Shown: piece after piece, positions 34,413 through 42,494 of the stretch
Position numbering within the stretch: position 1 is the first letter of the stretch
Layout: each line of letters opens with the position of its first letter
NCBI GenBank assembly: GCA_035626155.1
Contig: DASPOF010000127.1
Coordinates: 7,858 to 71,857, forward strand
Length of the DNA stretch: 64,000 bases
From: DASPOF01 sp035626155
GTDB lineage: Bacteria; Desulfobacterota; Binatia; Binatales; Binataceae
Direction: 5' to 3'
The notes under the pieces: generated by a model
Seen by the model: only the letters and a program-made list of their open reading frames with translations
Databases searched by the model: none
What the model was told of the DNA's origin: nothing
Made by a program: the position numbers and the translations under genes

Positions 34413-36275
34413 TTACGACAACTCATCCACTGACTTTTTCTTGAGCGCCTGGCCGATCTCGAAGTTCATGATCCGCGCTGCGAACGGCGTGGTCAGCTCG
34501 TTCAGTTGATTGACGAGTTTGGAAATGAGGTCGCGATCGGTTCCCGTGCGCGCCGCTTCCAGCCTCGCCGCCTCCTCCTCCATTTTCCCGCGCTCGCCGG
34601 CGTCTATCAAATCCGGATAATCGCCTAGCTGCTTGCGAAGCGCAACCAGTATTTGCTCGGCGTCGTTGCGAGCCGAAATCAGGAGCCGTTGCTCCAGGTC
34701 CTGCTCGCCGAGATCGATCGCCTCCTCGAGCATCCGCTCGATTTCCTCGTCCGTCAGCCCGTAGCTGGGCTTGACGTCGACCGAATGCTCGCGGCCGGTG
34801 CGCTCATCGCGCGCGCTGACATTTAGTATCCCGTTTGCATCGATGAGGAAAGTGACCGCGATCCGGGGCACGCCGGCCGGCTGGAGCTCGATTGGCCCCA
34901 GCTTGAACCGGGCCAGGCTGCGGCAATCCCTGGCCAGCTCCCGCTCGCCCTGCAGCACATGGACATCGACGTGGGTCTGATTATCGACCGCGGTGGTAAA
35001 CATCTCGGTGACGCTGGTCGGAATCGTGGTATTGCGATGGATGATCCGCTCCATCACGCCGCCCATCGTTTCGATTCCGAGCGAAAGCGGCACTACGTCG
35101 AGCAGGAGCATGTCGCCCTGCGTGCCCATCAGGACGCCGGCCTGCACCGCTGCGCCCAGCGCGACGACTTCCTCGGGATCGATCGAGCACAACGGTTCGC
35201 GCCGGAACAACTGCGCGACGCGCCGGCGGACCATCGGCATCCGTGTCGCGCCGCCCACCAGCACGACGGCATCGACGGCGCCGGTTTCAAGCTTCGCGTC
35301 GGCAAGCGCCATCTCGCATCGCCGCATAGTCTGGTCCACGAATGGCGCCGCGATCGCCTCGAGCTCCGCGCGCGTCAGCCGTTTGCTCACCGTATGTCCC
35401 GGCAGCGCGACAACCAGTTCGGTTTCCCCGAATTCGCTCAGCCGCTTCTTGGCGTCCTCGGCGGCCCTGCGCGCGCTGTTCCACACGTGCCGATCGGTTT
35501 TTATGCGATCGGGTACGTCCGCGAGCAGCCAGGCCACGAGCGCGTTGTCGATATCGTCGCCGCCGAGATGAGTATCGCCGTTGGTCGCCAGCACCTCGAA
35601 GATGCCTTCCTTGATGCTCAGGACCGAGATGTCGAATGTGCCGCCGCCGAAGTCGTAGACCGCGACGTTTCCCTTCGCGATGCGGTTGAGCCCGTAGGCG
35701 AGCGATGCGGCAGTGGGCTCGTTGACCAGGCGGACCACTTCGAGACGGGCAAGCCGCCCGGCGTCCTTGGTGGCCTGGCGCTGGCCGTCATTGAAATACG
35801 CCGGGACGGTGATGACGACGCGTTCGACCACTTCGCCCAGCGCGCGCTCGACGCGCCGCTTGAGCGCCTTCAAGATTTTTGCGGAGATTTGCGGCGGCGT
35901 GAGTGTGCGCTTTCCGATCTGGAAACGGGCGACCGGGCCGCTCAGATCCGCAAACGCGTAGCGGTTGCGATCCTCCGCTGCGATCTCATCGCCGCCCAGT
36001 CCCATGTAGCGCTTGACCGAACGAATCACTGCGCCGTACTCACCGCCGGGAAAGCCGGCGGCGCTTACGCGGCCGTCCTTCTCGACCGTCAGATGCGGCT
36101 CCATCTCGATCGCGCGGCGTCCGACGTGCACTGCGCCATTGGGCGCAATCGCCACGACCGAGGGCAGGAGGACTTCGCCGGTCTCGGGGTCGGCAATCAC
36201 GCGCGGCGCGCCCTGCTCCATCACGCCGATGAGGCTGTTGGTCGTGCCGAGATCGATTCCGAAAATCCGCGCCAT
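34413..36275 (-). CDS. hscA: Fe-S assembly chaperone HscA (Hsp70 family)
   Basis: Specialised Hsp70 that, with HscB, helps transfer clusters from IscU by binding its LPPVK motif. The 620-residue protein has the ATPase domain (IFGIDLGTTNSLIGV, VPAYFNDGQRQATKDAG, GGGTFDISVL, LVGGATRMP) and the substrate-binding domain (LLLDVVPLSLGIETMGG). The short family-typical C-terminus lacks an EEVD tail. It follows hscB immediately. The substrate motif LPPVK is present in the IscU of the same operon. Confidence 0.96.
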   Translation of the reverse strand: MARIFGIDLGTTNSLIGVMEQGAPRVIADPETGEVLLPSVVAIAPNGAVHVGRRAIEMEPHLTVEKDGRVSAAGFPGGEYGAVIRSVKRYMGLGGDEIAAEDRNRYAFADLSGPVARFQIGKRTLTPPQISAKILKALKRRVERALGEVVERVVITVPAYFNDGQRQATKDAGRLARLEVVRLVNEPTAASLAYGLNRIAKGNVAVYDFGGGTFDISVLSIKEGIFEVLATNGDTHLGGDDIDNALVAWLLADVPDRIKTDRHVWNSARRAAEDAKKRLSEFGETELVVALPGHTVSKRLTRAELEAIAAPFVDQTMRRCEMALADAKLETGAVDAVVLVGGATRMPMVRRRVAQLFRREPLCSIDPEEVVALGAAVQAGVLMGTQGDMLLLDVVPLSLGIETMGGVMERIIHRNTTIPTSVTEMFTTAVDNQTHVDVHVLQGERELARDCRSLARFKLGPIELQPAGVPRIAVTFLIDANGILNVSARDERTGREHSVDVKPSYGLTDEEIERMLEEAIDLGEQDLEQRLLISARNDAEQILVALRKQLGDYPDLIDAGERGKMEEEAARLEAARTGTDRDLISKLVNQLNELTTPFAARIMNFEIGQALKKKSVDELS

Positions 36276-36276
36276 A

Positions 36277-36921
36277 TCAGGCGGCCTTTGTGTTCTCCAG
36301 CTCTCGATCGACGTCGCGGATCAGCGTGCGCAGGTACGCGATTCTGGACAGGATCGCCTTAAGCTCCGCAGTAAGCCGGTTGGCATCGGATGCGCCGCTT
36401 GAATCCCATCGCGCAAAATTTTCCGCCAGCGCGCGCTGCGAGTCATCCCATATCGCCTGCAACTCGGCGCGCCGCGCGCCGACTGCCTGGGCGAGCGCGC
36501 CCGCATCGCGTCCCGCCATCGCCCTGAGCGCCGCGAGCTGCTCCTGGACATCGAATACCAGCTCGGCAAGATCGCCCGGCACCTGCTTGTTGTCCGTTGC
36601 GAGCTTGTGGCCGTTCAGTTCGAGCCAGTAAAGCCCCCGCGCGGCCGGATCGCGCAGCGTCCGATACGCGCGCGTGACCAGCGCAGTCGCGCTCAGGCTC
36701 GCAGCGCGGACCGCGGCGGGCCGATTAGCAAAGCGGTCGGGATGAATCTTGCGGCTCAAGTCGTGATAGGAGCGTTCGAGGGCGGCAGGATTGATTACGA
36801 GCTTGCGATCGAGTCCCAGCGCCGCGAAACAGTCGAGTTCAGCCGCAAGCGGCCCGCCGCATTCCGTGCAAATCAACCGCGGCGCCTGGCGCGATCCGCA
36901 CGACGGGCATTGGATCAACAT
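36277..36921 (-). CDS. hscB: J-domain co-chaperone HscB with N-terminal four-cysteine domain
   Basis: Stimulates the HscA ATPase and delivers IscU. The J domain (about residues 30-100) has the HPD motif in SRKIHPDRFANRP, and the C-terminal three-helix IscU-binding domain follows. An extra N-terminal segment of about 28 residues holds two CxxC pairs (CPSC and CTEC), a probable zinc knuckle. E. coli HscB lacks it, but eukaryotic HSC20 has a comparable tetracysteine domain. The ATG at 36921 is preferred over GTG at 36924. It is one base upstream of hscA and 27 bases after iscA. Confidence 0.92.
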   Translation of the reverse strand: MLIQCPSCGSRQAPRLICTECGGPLAAELDCFAALGLDRKLVINPAALERSYHDLSRKIHPDRFANRPAAVRAASLSATALVTRAYRTLRDPAARGLYWLELNGHKLATDNKQVPGDLAELVFDVQEQLAALRAMAGRDAGALAQAVGARRAELQAIWDDSQRALAENFARWDSSGASDANRLTAELKAILSRIAYLRTLIRDVDRELENTKAA

Positions 36922-36948
36922 CACCCCGGCCTCTCCGCCCCAGTTCGC

Positions 36949-37266
36949 TCATACGACGAACGATTCCCCGCATCCGCAGCTTCGCTTGACGTTGGGATTG
37001 ATGACCCTGAACCCCGACGACATCAGCTCCTCGACGTAGTCGAGTTCGGAACCGTTCAAATACAGGAAGCTCTTCTTGTCGACGATCAGGCGTGCGCCAT
37101 CGCGCTCGAAAATCTTGTCGCGTTCCTTCGCGCCGTCGATCTCCATCCGGTACTGAAGCCCCGAGCATCCGCCGCCGACGACCTTGACGCGCAGGCCAAC
37201 GCCCTCGCCCCTGGCTGCGGCGAGTTGCCTGATCTTCTCCGCGGCGGTTTCCGACAGCGAAATCAT
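36949..37266 (-). CDS. iscA: A-type Fe-S carrier protein
   Basis: A 105-residue HesB/IscA-fold carrier. The three ligand cysteines are in GGGCSGLQY (about residue 34) and SCGCGES (about 98-100). It passes Fe-S clusters from IscU to apo-enzymes. A-type carriers IscA, ErpA and SufA cannot be told apart from sequence alone; the position between iscU and hscB supports IscA. The start ATG is at 37264-37266, with a GTG three bases upstream. It follows iscU by 11 bases. Confidence 0.93.
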   Translation of the reverse strand: MISLSETAAEKIRQLAAARGEGVGLRVKVVGGGCSGLQYRMEIDGAKERDKIFERDGARLIVDKKSFLYLNGSELDYVEELMSSGFRVINPNVKRSCGCGESFVV

Positions 37267-37277
37267 CACGGGGCCGG

Positions 37278-37691
37278 TTACGCCCGCTGCGCCTTGGCGG
37301 GCTCCACGCCCGCGCCCTTGCGCTTCTTCCAGTCGTTGATCGCCGCCTTGATCGCGTCCTCGGCGAGCACCGAGCAGTGAATCTTCACGGGCGGGAGGTT
37401 GAGTTCCTTCACGATGACGGTGTTCTTGATCGCGATCGCCTCATCGATGTGCTTGCCCTTGACCAGCTCGGTCACGTAGCTCGAACTCGCGATCGCGCTG
37501 CCGCATCCGAACGTCTTGAACTTCGCATCCTCGATCATCCCGCTGTCGCTGATCTTGAGCTGCAGCTTCATCACGTCGCCGCACTCGGGTGCGCCCACCA
37601 CGCCGGTGCCGACGTTGGGCTCGTCCTTCGCGAAGCTGCCCACGTTGCGGGGGTTGTCGTAGTGATCGAGAACCTTACTCGAATATGCCAT
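37278..37691 (-). CDS. iscU: Fe-S cluster scaffold IscU
   Basis: Scaffold on which [2Fe-2S] and [4Fe-4S] clusters are built. The 137-residue protein has three ligand cysteines (APECGDVM, FGCGSA, KIHCSVLAEDA), the conserved Asp in ECGD, and the HscA-recognition motif LPPVK. The N-terminal YSSKVLDHYDNPRNVGSF is typical. It follows iscS by 15 bases. A 10-residue basic C-terminal extension is unremarkable. Confidence 0.97.
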   Translation of the reverse strand: MAYSSKVLDHYDNPRNVGSFAKDEPNVGTGVVGAPECGDVMKLQLKISDSGMIEDAKFKTFGCGSAIASSSYVTELVKGKHIDEAIAIKNTVIVKELNLPPVKIHCSVLAEDAIKAAINDWKKRKGAGVEPAKAQRA

Positions 37692-37706
37692 AAGGCCTCC
37701 GGCCGA

Positions 37707-38933
37707 TTATTCCCTCATCGCCTTCCAGTTGACCGACTTGAGATCGACCCCTTCCTTCGCCATCTCGTACAGCGGCGACATCTCGCGCAGCCGCTTGACC
37801 TCGCGGGAGACCCGGTCGGTCACGTAATCGACCTCTTCTTCGGTATTGAAACGCCCCAGCCCGAATCGAATCGAACTGTGCGCCAACTCTTCATTGATGC
37901 CGAGCGCGCGAATCACGTAGGACGGCTCCAGCGTCGCCGACGTGCATGCGGACCCGGAGCTGACCGCGACGTCGCTGATGCCCATCAGGAGCGACTCGCC
38001 CTCGACGTACGCGAAGCTCACGTTCAGGTTGCCGGGCAGGCGCTGGGTCGGATGACCGTTGACGTAGACCTCGTCGAGGCGCTCGAATATCCCGGCCTGG
38101 AGCTTGTTTCGGAGCTCGCCAAGCCGCCGCGCCTCCTCCGGCATCTCCCGCCCCGCGATCTCAAACGCGGCGCCCATCCCGACGATTCCCGTCACATTCA
38201 GCGTCCCCGACCGCATCCCGCGCTCGTGTCCGCCGCCATCGATAATCGGCGTGATCCTGACCCGCGGGCCCTTCGAGCGGACGTACAATGCGCCGACGCC
38301 CTTCGGACCATAAATCTTGTGACCGCTCATCGCGAGCAGATCGATCCCGTCGGCTTCAACGTCCACGGGGATCTTGCCCACCGCCTGGACCGCATCGCAG
38401 TGAAACACGACGCCCTTGTCCTTGGCGATCCTGCCGATCTCGCGAATCGGATGAATCGTGCCGATCTCGTTGTTGGCGTACATGATCGTGATCAGTACGG
38501 TCTTATCGGTAATTGCGTTGCGGACCTCGTCGGGGTCCACCATTCCGTACCGGTCCACCCGCAGGTAGGTGACCGTCGCCTTGCCTTGGCGTTCCAGGGC
38601 GCGGCAACTGTCGAGCACGGCCTTGTGCTCGGTCACGCAGGTGATGATGTGATTGCCCCTCTCCTTCTGGAACTCGATGACGCCCTTAATCGCGAGATTG
38701 TCGGATTCGGTGGCGCCGCTGGTGAAGATAATCTCCTTGGGCTTGGCATTGATTAGCCCCGCAATCTGATTGCGCGCCTTGTCGACCGCCTCTTCCGCCT
38801 CCCAGCCAAAGCTGTGGTTGCGGCTGGCAGCATTCCCGAACTTCTCCGTAAAGTAAGGGAGCATCGCCTTCACAACCCGGTCATCGCACCGGGTGGTGGC
38901 GTGATTATCCATGTAGATCGGCGTCTTAAGCAT
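37707..38933 (-). CDS. iscS: Cysteine desulfurase IscS
   Basis: PLP enzyme that supplies sulfur for Fe-S assembly and tRNA thiolation. It has 408 residues with YMDNHATTRCD at the N-terminus, the PLP lysine in MSGHKIYGPKGVG and the catalytic Cys in SSGSACTSATLEPSYV. The C-terminal part (HSSIRFGLGRFNTEEEVDY) is of the IscS rather than the NifS type. It is the first gene of the isc operon. The upstream region lacks an iscR gene but has a promoter with two dyads. Confidence 0.97.
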   Translation of the reverse strand: MLKTPIYMDNHATTRCDDRVVKAMLPYFTEKFGNAASRNHSFGWEAEEAVDKARNQIAGLINAKPKEIIFTSGATESDNLAIKGVIEFQKERGNHIITCVTEHKAVLDSCRALERQGKATVTYLRVDRYGMVDPDEVRNAITDKTVLITIMYANNEIGTIHPIREIGRIAKDKGVVFHCDAVQAVGKIPVDVEADGIDLLAMSGHKIYGPKGVGALYVRSKGPRVRITPIIDGGGHERGMRSGTLNVTGIVGMGAAFEIAGREMPEEARRLGELRNKLQAGIFERLDEVYVNGHPTQRLPGNLNVSFAYVEGESLLMGISDVAVSSGSACTSATLEPSYVIRALGINEELAHSSIRFGLGRFNTEEEVDYVTDRVSREVKRLREMSPLYEMAKEGVDLKSVNWKAMRE

Positions 38934-38980
38934 CTCGTTCTCTGGCTTCGTCTCTTTCAGGACACGGGCCGAAACCGATT

Positions 38981-39045
38981 AGTGGACCTGTCGAGTCCAC
39001 TATACATAACGGCTTCCATGCAGGCAAGCGGAATGCACTTGCCTG
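38981..39045 (-). promoter_or_regulatory. Probable isc operon promoter overlapped by two inverted repeats
   Basis: Minus strand: -35 TTGCCT (39027-39022), a 17-base spacer, and -10 TATAGT (39004-38999). Two perfect palindromes overlap it. CAGGCAAG/CTTGCCTG (8 base pairs, 9-base spacer, 39021-39045) covers the -35 box. AGTGGAC/GTCCACT (7 base pairs, 7-base spacer, 38981-39001) covers the -10 box. Such placement is typical of repressor operators. The half-sites do not match the E. coli IscR type 1 site, so the regulator is not named. The iscS ATG is about 70 bases downstream. Confidence 0.65.
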
Positions 39046-39413
39046 ATCTAAACGATTCAGGCCGATTGTCAAGGGGAAATTCAACCTTACCAATAGGTCA
39101 GCAGCTAGCCTGACCGGGCCTTTTTGGTCAGTTTCGAGCGCCGGCCATCGTTCCTCGCGCCAGTCAGAGATGCCTGGTCGATGCTGTGCGGGCAGCGCAG
39201 AGGTCGTTTCACCCGAGGAGCGATCGTTCTTCGGAGTGGGGCCTGCGTGACACGCAATCATTGGCGGGCGAAATCGAACGCGGGTCGCATTAGCAATCCT
39301 CCGCGCCAGTTCTCTTCGTTAAAAGCATGATTAATATGACGATCGATCAGCCAAATCCAATCACTGAACTGCTTTTCCGGCCGCCGGGATCACCGAGATG
39401 CGAGTAGCCGAGG
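39046..39413. other. Intergenic region upstream of isc, no protein gene seen
   Basis: This stretch, together with the isc promoter, forms a 480-base gap between iscS and the small gene at 39414. No reading frame looks coding. Near 39094-39137 the hexamer GGTCAG occurs, then its complement CTGACC, then GGTCAG again. GGTCAG/CTGACC can form a 6-base-pair hairpin followed by GGGCCTTTTT on the plus strand, which resembles an intrinsic terminator. If so, a short plus-strand transcript might end here. The remainder shows nothing I can name. Confidence 0.4.
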
Positions 39414-39734
39414 TCAGAACGGGCCGCGAGTCGAGGTATCGAAGATAATCTCGTTCAGGCGATGCTCGGTGCGGATGGCCTTGAGCGCCGCATCGCGCAC
39501 CTGCTCGAATTCGCGCTCGATCCAGGGCGCCAGCCGGGCGACGATCGCGTCGGCCGAGCGGGCGGTTTCAAGCGCCAGCAGATCATCGTCGATGCGACAC
39601 TTGAGCATCACGCGTTCGATCCCGTCCGCACGCTCGAGCGCGATTGTGACCGTCGTCGCGTGCTCCGTGCGCTCGGGCGGTGATGCCGCCCTGAGTGCAT
39701 AGGCTCCGCGACCGGTCTTAATCGAGATTGCCAC
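39414..39734 (-). CDS. Uncharacterised protein of 106 residues
   Basis: Small soluble protein with a predicted beta-rich N-terminal half (ISIKTGRGAYALRA, TTVTIALERADGIERVMLKCRIDD) and a helical C-terminal half (APWIEREFEQVRDAALKAIR). No signal peptide or membrane segment. The start is GTG 39732-39734. It lies 48 bases downstream of secF in the same direction. A perfect 9-base-pair GC hairpin with a 2-base spacer (39742-39761) lies between them and could attenuate read-through. I do not recognise the family. Confidence 0.65.
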   Translation of the reverse strand: MAISIKTGRGAYALRAASPPERTEHATTVTIALERADGIERVMLKCRIDDDLLALETARSADAIVARLAPWIEREFEQVRDAALKAIRTEHRLNEIIFDTSTRGPF

Positions 39735-39782
39735 GATTGCGCCGCGCCGCGAGCGGCGCGGAAAAGCGGCCTGCGCCCCGGC

Positions 39783-40712
39783 TCAGGCCGCGCGGGAGAG
39801 CGGGCGCTGCCTGCCGCGGCCTTCCCAGAATAGGACCACCGGACCCGCGATATAAATCGATGAATAGGTTCCGGTGATGAACCCGATGAGGAGCGTGAAC
39901 GCCGATGGGCGCAGGATCGGCCCGCCGAAGGAGAGCAACGCGATCAGCACCGCGATGGCGGTGCCGGAGGTCAGGATGGTGCGCGAGAGCGTCTCGTTGA
40001 TCGCCCGGTTCATGATCGCGGCGATCGGCTCGCGCCGGCGCTTGGCGGCATCCTCGCGGATGCGGTCGGACACGATGATCGTGTCGTGGACCGAGTAACC
40101 GATCACGGTGAGAACCGCGGCGAGCGTCGTCAGGTCGAACTGCAACTGGCTCACGACGAGCGCGCCGATCACGACCAGCACGTCGTGGATGAGCGCGATC
40201 ACGGCTCCGGCGCCGAAACTCCAGCTCACGTTGCGAAATTGCAGGGCAATGAACGCGCCCATGAAGATGGTCGCGACAATGACTGCGAGGAAACCCTTGC
40301 GCCTCAAGTCGCCGCCGACCTTCGCCCCGACGCTCTCGACGCGCACGACTTTCGCCGCGCCCTTGCCGAAGGTCTTGTCGAACTCGCCCTCGAGCCGGGG
40401 ACCGAGGCTGCCGATGTTCTTCACCTTCTCAAAGCGAATCAGGTAGGCGTGCCCGACCGCTCCGAAATCCTGGACGGTGATCTCGCCGAGATCGAGGGGC
40501 TTGAGCGCGGAACGGATCGAATCCGCGGTGGTCGAGCCTGAGAACTGGACTTGAACGACGCTGCCGCCGGCGAAATCGACGCCGTAGTTAAGCCCTTTGA
40601 AGATGAGAAGAAAAATGGCCGCGAGATTGATCGCGGTCGACAGGATCACGAAGAAATGCCGCTTCCCGACGAAATCGAGGTTGATGTCGGGGCGAATTAA
40701 CTGAAAAGACAT
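39783..40712 (-). CDS. secF: Protein translocase subunit SecF
   Basis: Proton-driven membrane partner of the Sec translocon that helps pull proteins across. The 309-residue protein has six expected helices, the GLNYGVDFAGGSVVQVQF motif near the N-terminus, and the RND-type segment TVIGYSVHDTIIVSDRIRED. It ends with FTLLIGFITGTYSSIYIAGPV. SecD is normally encoded directly upstream or fused, but no secD is present here; the upstream genes are two small zinc-ribbon proteins. Confidence 0.95.
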   Translation of the reverse strand: MSFQLIRPDINLDFVGKRHFFVILSTAINLAAIFLLIFKGLNYGVDFAGGSVVQVQFSGSTTADSIRSALKPLDLGEITVQDFGAVGHAYLIRFEKVKNIGSLGPRLEGEFDKTFGKGAAKVVRVESVGAKVGGDLRRKGFLAVIVATIFMGAFIALQFRNVSWSFGAGAVIALIHDVLVVIGALVVSQLQFDLTTLAAVLTVIGYSVHDTIIVSDRIREDAAKRRREPIAAIMNRAINETLSRTILTSGTAIAVLIALLSFGGPILRPSAFTLLIGFITGTYSSIYIAGPVVLFWEGRGRQRPLSRAA

Positions 40713-40749
40713 CGGCCCTGTTTAGCCCTTCCCCGCCGCCGGCACAACC

Positions 40750-41169
40750 CTACCCCGCAACGGCGCGTTTGCGCTTTCGCGCGCGCGCCGGCGATGCCGC
40801 CTCGCGGGCGGCCTGTGCAGCCGCGGCGGATTTCGCCTTGGCGCACGCGCCGCACAGATTGCTCTGACTCGTGGCGTCCTCGACCAAACCGTCATCGAGG
40901 GAATGGCAGACCTTCATGCATTCGCCGCAGATGAAGTAGATGCCCTCGATGGTCTTGTTGATGCGCTCGCGGTTGAGGATGTGGCCGCGCAGCTTCTCGA
41001 TCCGGATGCCGAGCAAGTCGGCATACTGGCGCTTGATCTTGCGGCGGCCGGCCTCGTCCTTGGGGAGATCGGCATCTTCCTCGGCCGCCTCTGAAAGGTC
41101 GCCGAAGCTCGAGAACCGATCGCGCTTGGAGGATTTGGTTTTTCGCGCTCTGCCCATCGGCGTGCTCAT
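40750..41169 (-). CDS. Small basic protein with two CxxC pairs
   Basis: 139 residues. A Lys/Arg-rich N-terminus (GRARKTKSSKRDRF) is followed by an acidic segment, a basic helical part (RRKIKRQYADLL) and a likely zinc ribbon made of CGEC (in YFICGECMKVCH) and CGAC (in NLCGACAKAK). A basic Ala-rich tail ends the protein. Nucleic-acid or ribosome binding is plausible but unproven; it is not a recognisable DksA. The start ATG (41167-41169) overlaps the stop of the next upstream gene as ATGA. It precedes secF by 37 bases. Confidence 0.7.
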   Translation of the reverse strand: MSTPMGRARKTKSSKRDRFSSFGDLSEAAEEDADLPKDEAGRRKIKRQYADLLGIRIEKLRGHILNRERINKTIEGIYFICGECMKVCHSLDDGLVEDATSQSNLCGACAKAKSAAAAQAAREAASPARARKRKRAVAG

Positions 41170-41336
41170 CGGGTGCGGCCGATGTAGCCGCACGCCTTCT
41201 CGCAAACGAGATAAAAGCCGCGCCGTCCGTAGCCGGCGAACTTGGTCACTTTGCTCTCGGCGCCGCAGTTGGGACAGATGTGCTTGTGGTGGACTTCGCC
41301 CGTTCTTTCAGCGGTCTTCGCCTTCTTCTCCGCCAT
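41166..41336 (-). CDS. 56-residue zinc-ribbon protein
   Basis: A short gene starting at ATG 41334-41336 and ending with TGA 41166-41168. The product has a CPNC pair at about residues 21-24 (HICPNCGAES) and a later pair of cysteines in VCEKACGYIG, which could hold one zinc. The rest is Lys/Arg-rich. Its stop overlaps the start of the 139-residue zinc protein as ATGA, a strong sign that both are real and co-translated. Family not recognised. The operon would be this gene, the 139-residue gene, secF and the 106-residue gene. Confidence 0.75.
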   Translation of the reverse strand: MAEKKAKTAERTGEVHHKHICPNCGAESKVTKFAGYGRRGFYLVCEKACGYIGRTR

Positions 41337-41552
41337 CTTGGAAAACGCCCTCGATTAATCTAGCTGCCGGCATTGCGCGCGCGTGCGCGCATTTGCCCGA
41401 TCTCGCGGTCTACGACGATTGGCTTAACACTCTCGCCCGACGCAAAACGACCCGGCCCTCGTACGATTGCGGGAGGCCGGGCGCATCCTAAAGCCTAAAC
41501 GCCGCCGCGATCGATAGTCAATAGGCGGTTGCGCGCTTCGGCGGTTGCGTCT

Positions 41553-42431
41553 ATGCGTAAATCCACCTTGGACTCCCGCCTCAAAGAGAACGACGCCGTC
41601 ATCTTCATCGATCGCAAGGGCCGCCGCTACCTGAAAATCCTGCGCGCCGAGGCGAAGCTGCTCATTCGCGGAGAAGTCGCGGCCGGCGCGGTGATCGGGC
41701 TCGAGGAAGGCTCGCGCGTCAAATTCAGCACGGGCGAGACGTTCCTCGTGCTCCGGCCGACTTACGCCGATCTGATCCCGCATCTGCCCCGCACCGCGCA
41801 GGTCATCTATCCGAAAGATACCGGGCCGCTGCTCGTGTGGGGCGACGTGTTCCCCGGCGCCACCGTAATCGAGGGCGGGGTCGGCGCTGGCGCGCTCACG
41901 ATCGCGCTGCTGCGCGCGGTGGGAGCGGCGGGGCAAGTGGTCTCTTACGAGATTCGCGAGGACTTCGCGAATCTCGCGCGAAAGAACGTCGCCCAGTTCT
42001 TCGGCCCCGCGCCCAACTGGACGCTCAAACAGCGGGACCTCTACGAGGGCTTCGATGAGACCGGCGCCGATCGGATCTTCCTCGATCTGCCGGAACCCGG
42101 CCGCGCCATGGACGTGGTCGCGCGCGCGTTGCGCCCGGGCGGCGTCGTCGTGTGTTACGTCCCGACTGCGCTCCAGCTCAAGGACACCGTAGATGCGATC
42201 CAGGCGCGGCGCGAATTCGGGCAGGTCGAGAGCTTCGAGACGATGCTTCGGCATTGGCAGGTGAAGGGCCTGAGCGTGCGCCCGATACATCGGATGGTCG
42301 CGCATTCCGCCTTCATAATCGTCGCGCGCCGGCTTGCCGATGCGGCGCCGGCCCCCAATGCGGGCGAGCCGCCGGGCCAATGGTCCGAAGCCGCCGCCGA
42401 TGAATCCGACGGCGACCCGCAGGAGCGATGA
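41553..42431 (+). CDS. trmI: tRNA (adenine-N1-)-methyltransferase, TrmI family
   Basis: SAM-dependent enzyme that methylates N1 of A58 in the T-loop of tRNAs. An N-terminal beta domain (KENDAVIFIDRKGRRYLK) and conserved RPTYADLIPHLPRTAQVIYPKD lead into the Rossmann methyltransferase domain. The SAM motif is VIEGGVGAGALTIALLRA, and DRIFLDLPEPGRAM is motif IV. At 292 residues it is normal, with a disordered tail of about 30. The start is ATG 41553, with TTG 41529 as an upstream alternative. It diverges from the zinc-ribbon/secF operon across a gap rich in alternating GC near 41375-41395. Confidence 0.92.
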   Translation: MRKSTLDSRLKENDAVIFIDRKGRRYLKILRAEAKLLIRGEVAAGAVIGLEEGSRVKFSTGETFLVLRPTYADLIPHLPRTAQVIYPKDTGPLLVWGDVFPGATVIEGGVGAGALTIALLRAVGAAGQVVSYEIREDFANLARKNVAQFFGPAPNWTLKQRDLYEGFDETGADRIFLDLPEPGRAMDVVARALRPGGVVVCYVPTALQLKDTVDAIQARREFGQVESFETMLRHWQVKGLSVRPIHRMVAHSAFIIVARRLADAAPAPNAGEPPGQWSEAAADESDGDPQER

Positions 42432-42494
42432 AACAGACGCGAGGGAACCGGCCGCGCACGCCTGCAGTTTAATTTGCCGAGAGGTTCCCTCGGC

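Noticed and set aside
34959..36362. A 467-codon plus-strand frame opposite hscA
   Set aside because: Antisense to the complete hscA gene; no domain is visible.
38981..39045. Assignment of the isc dyads to IscR
   Set aside because: The half-sites do not match the IscR type 1 or type 2 consensus, so I report dyads without naming the regulator.
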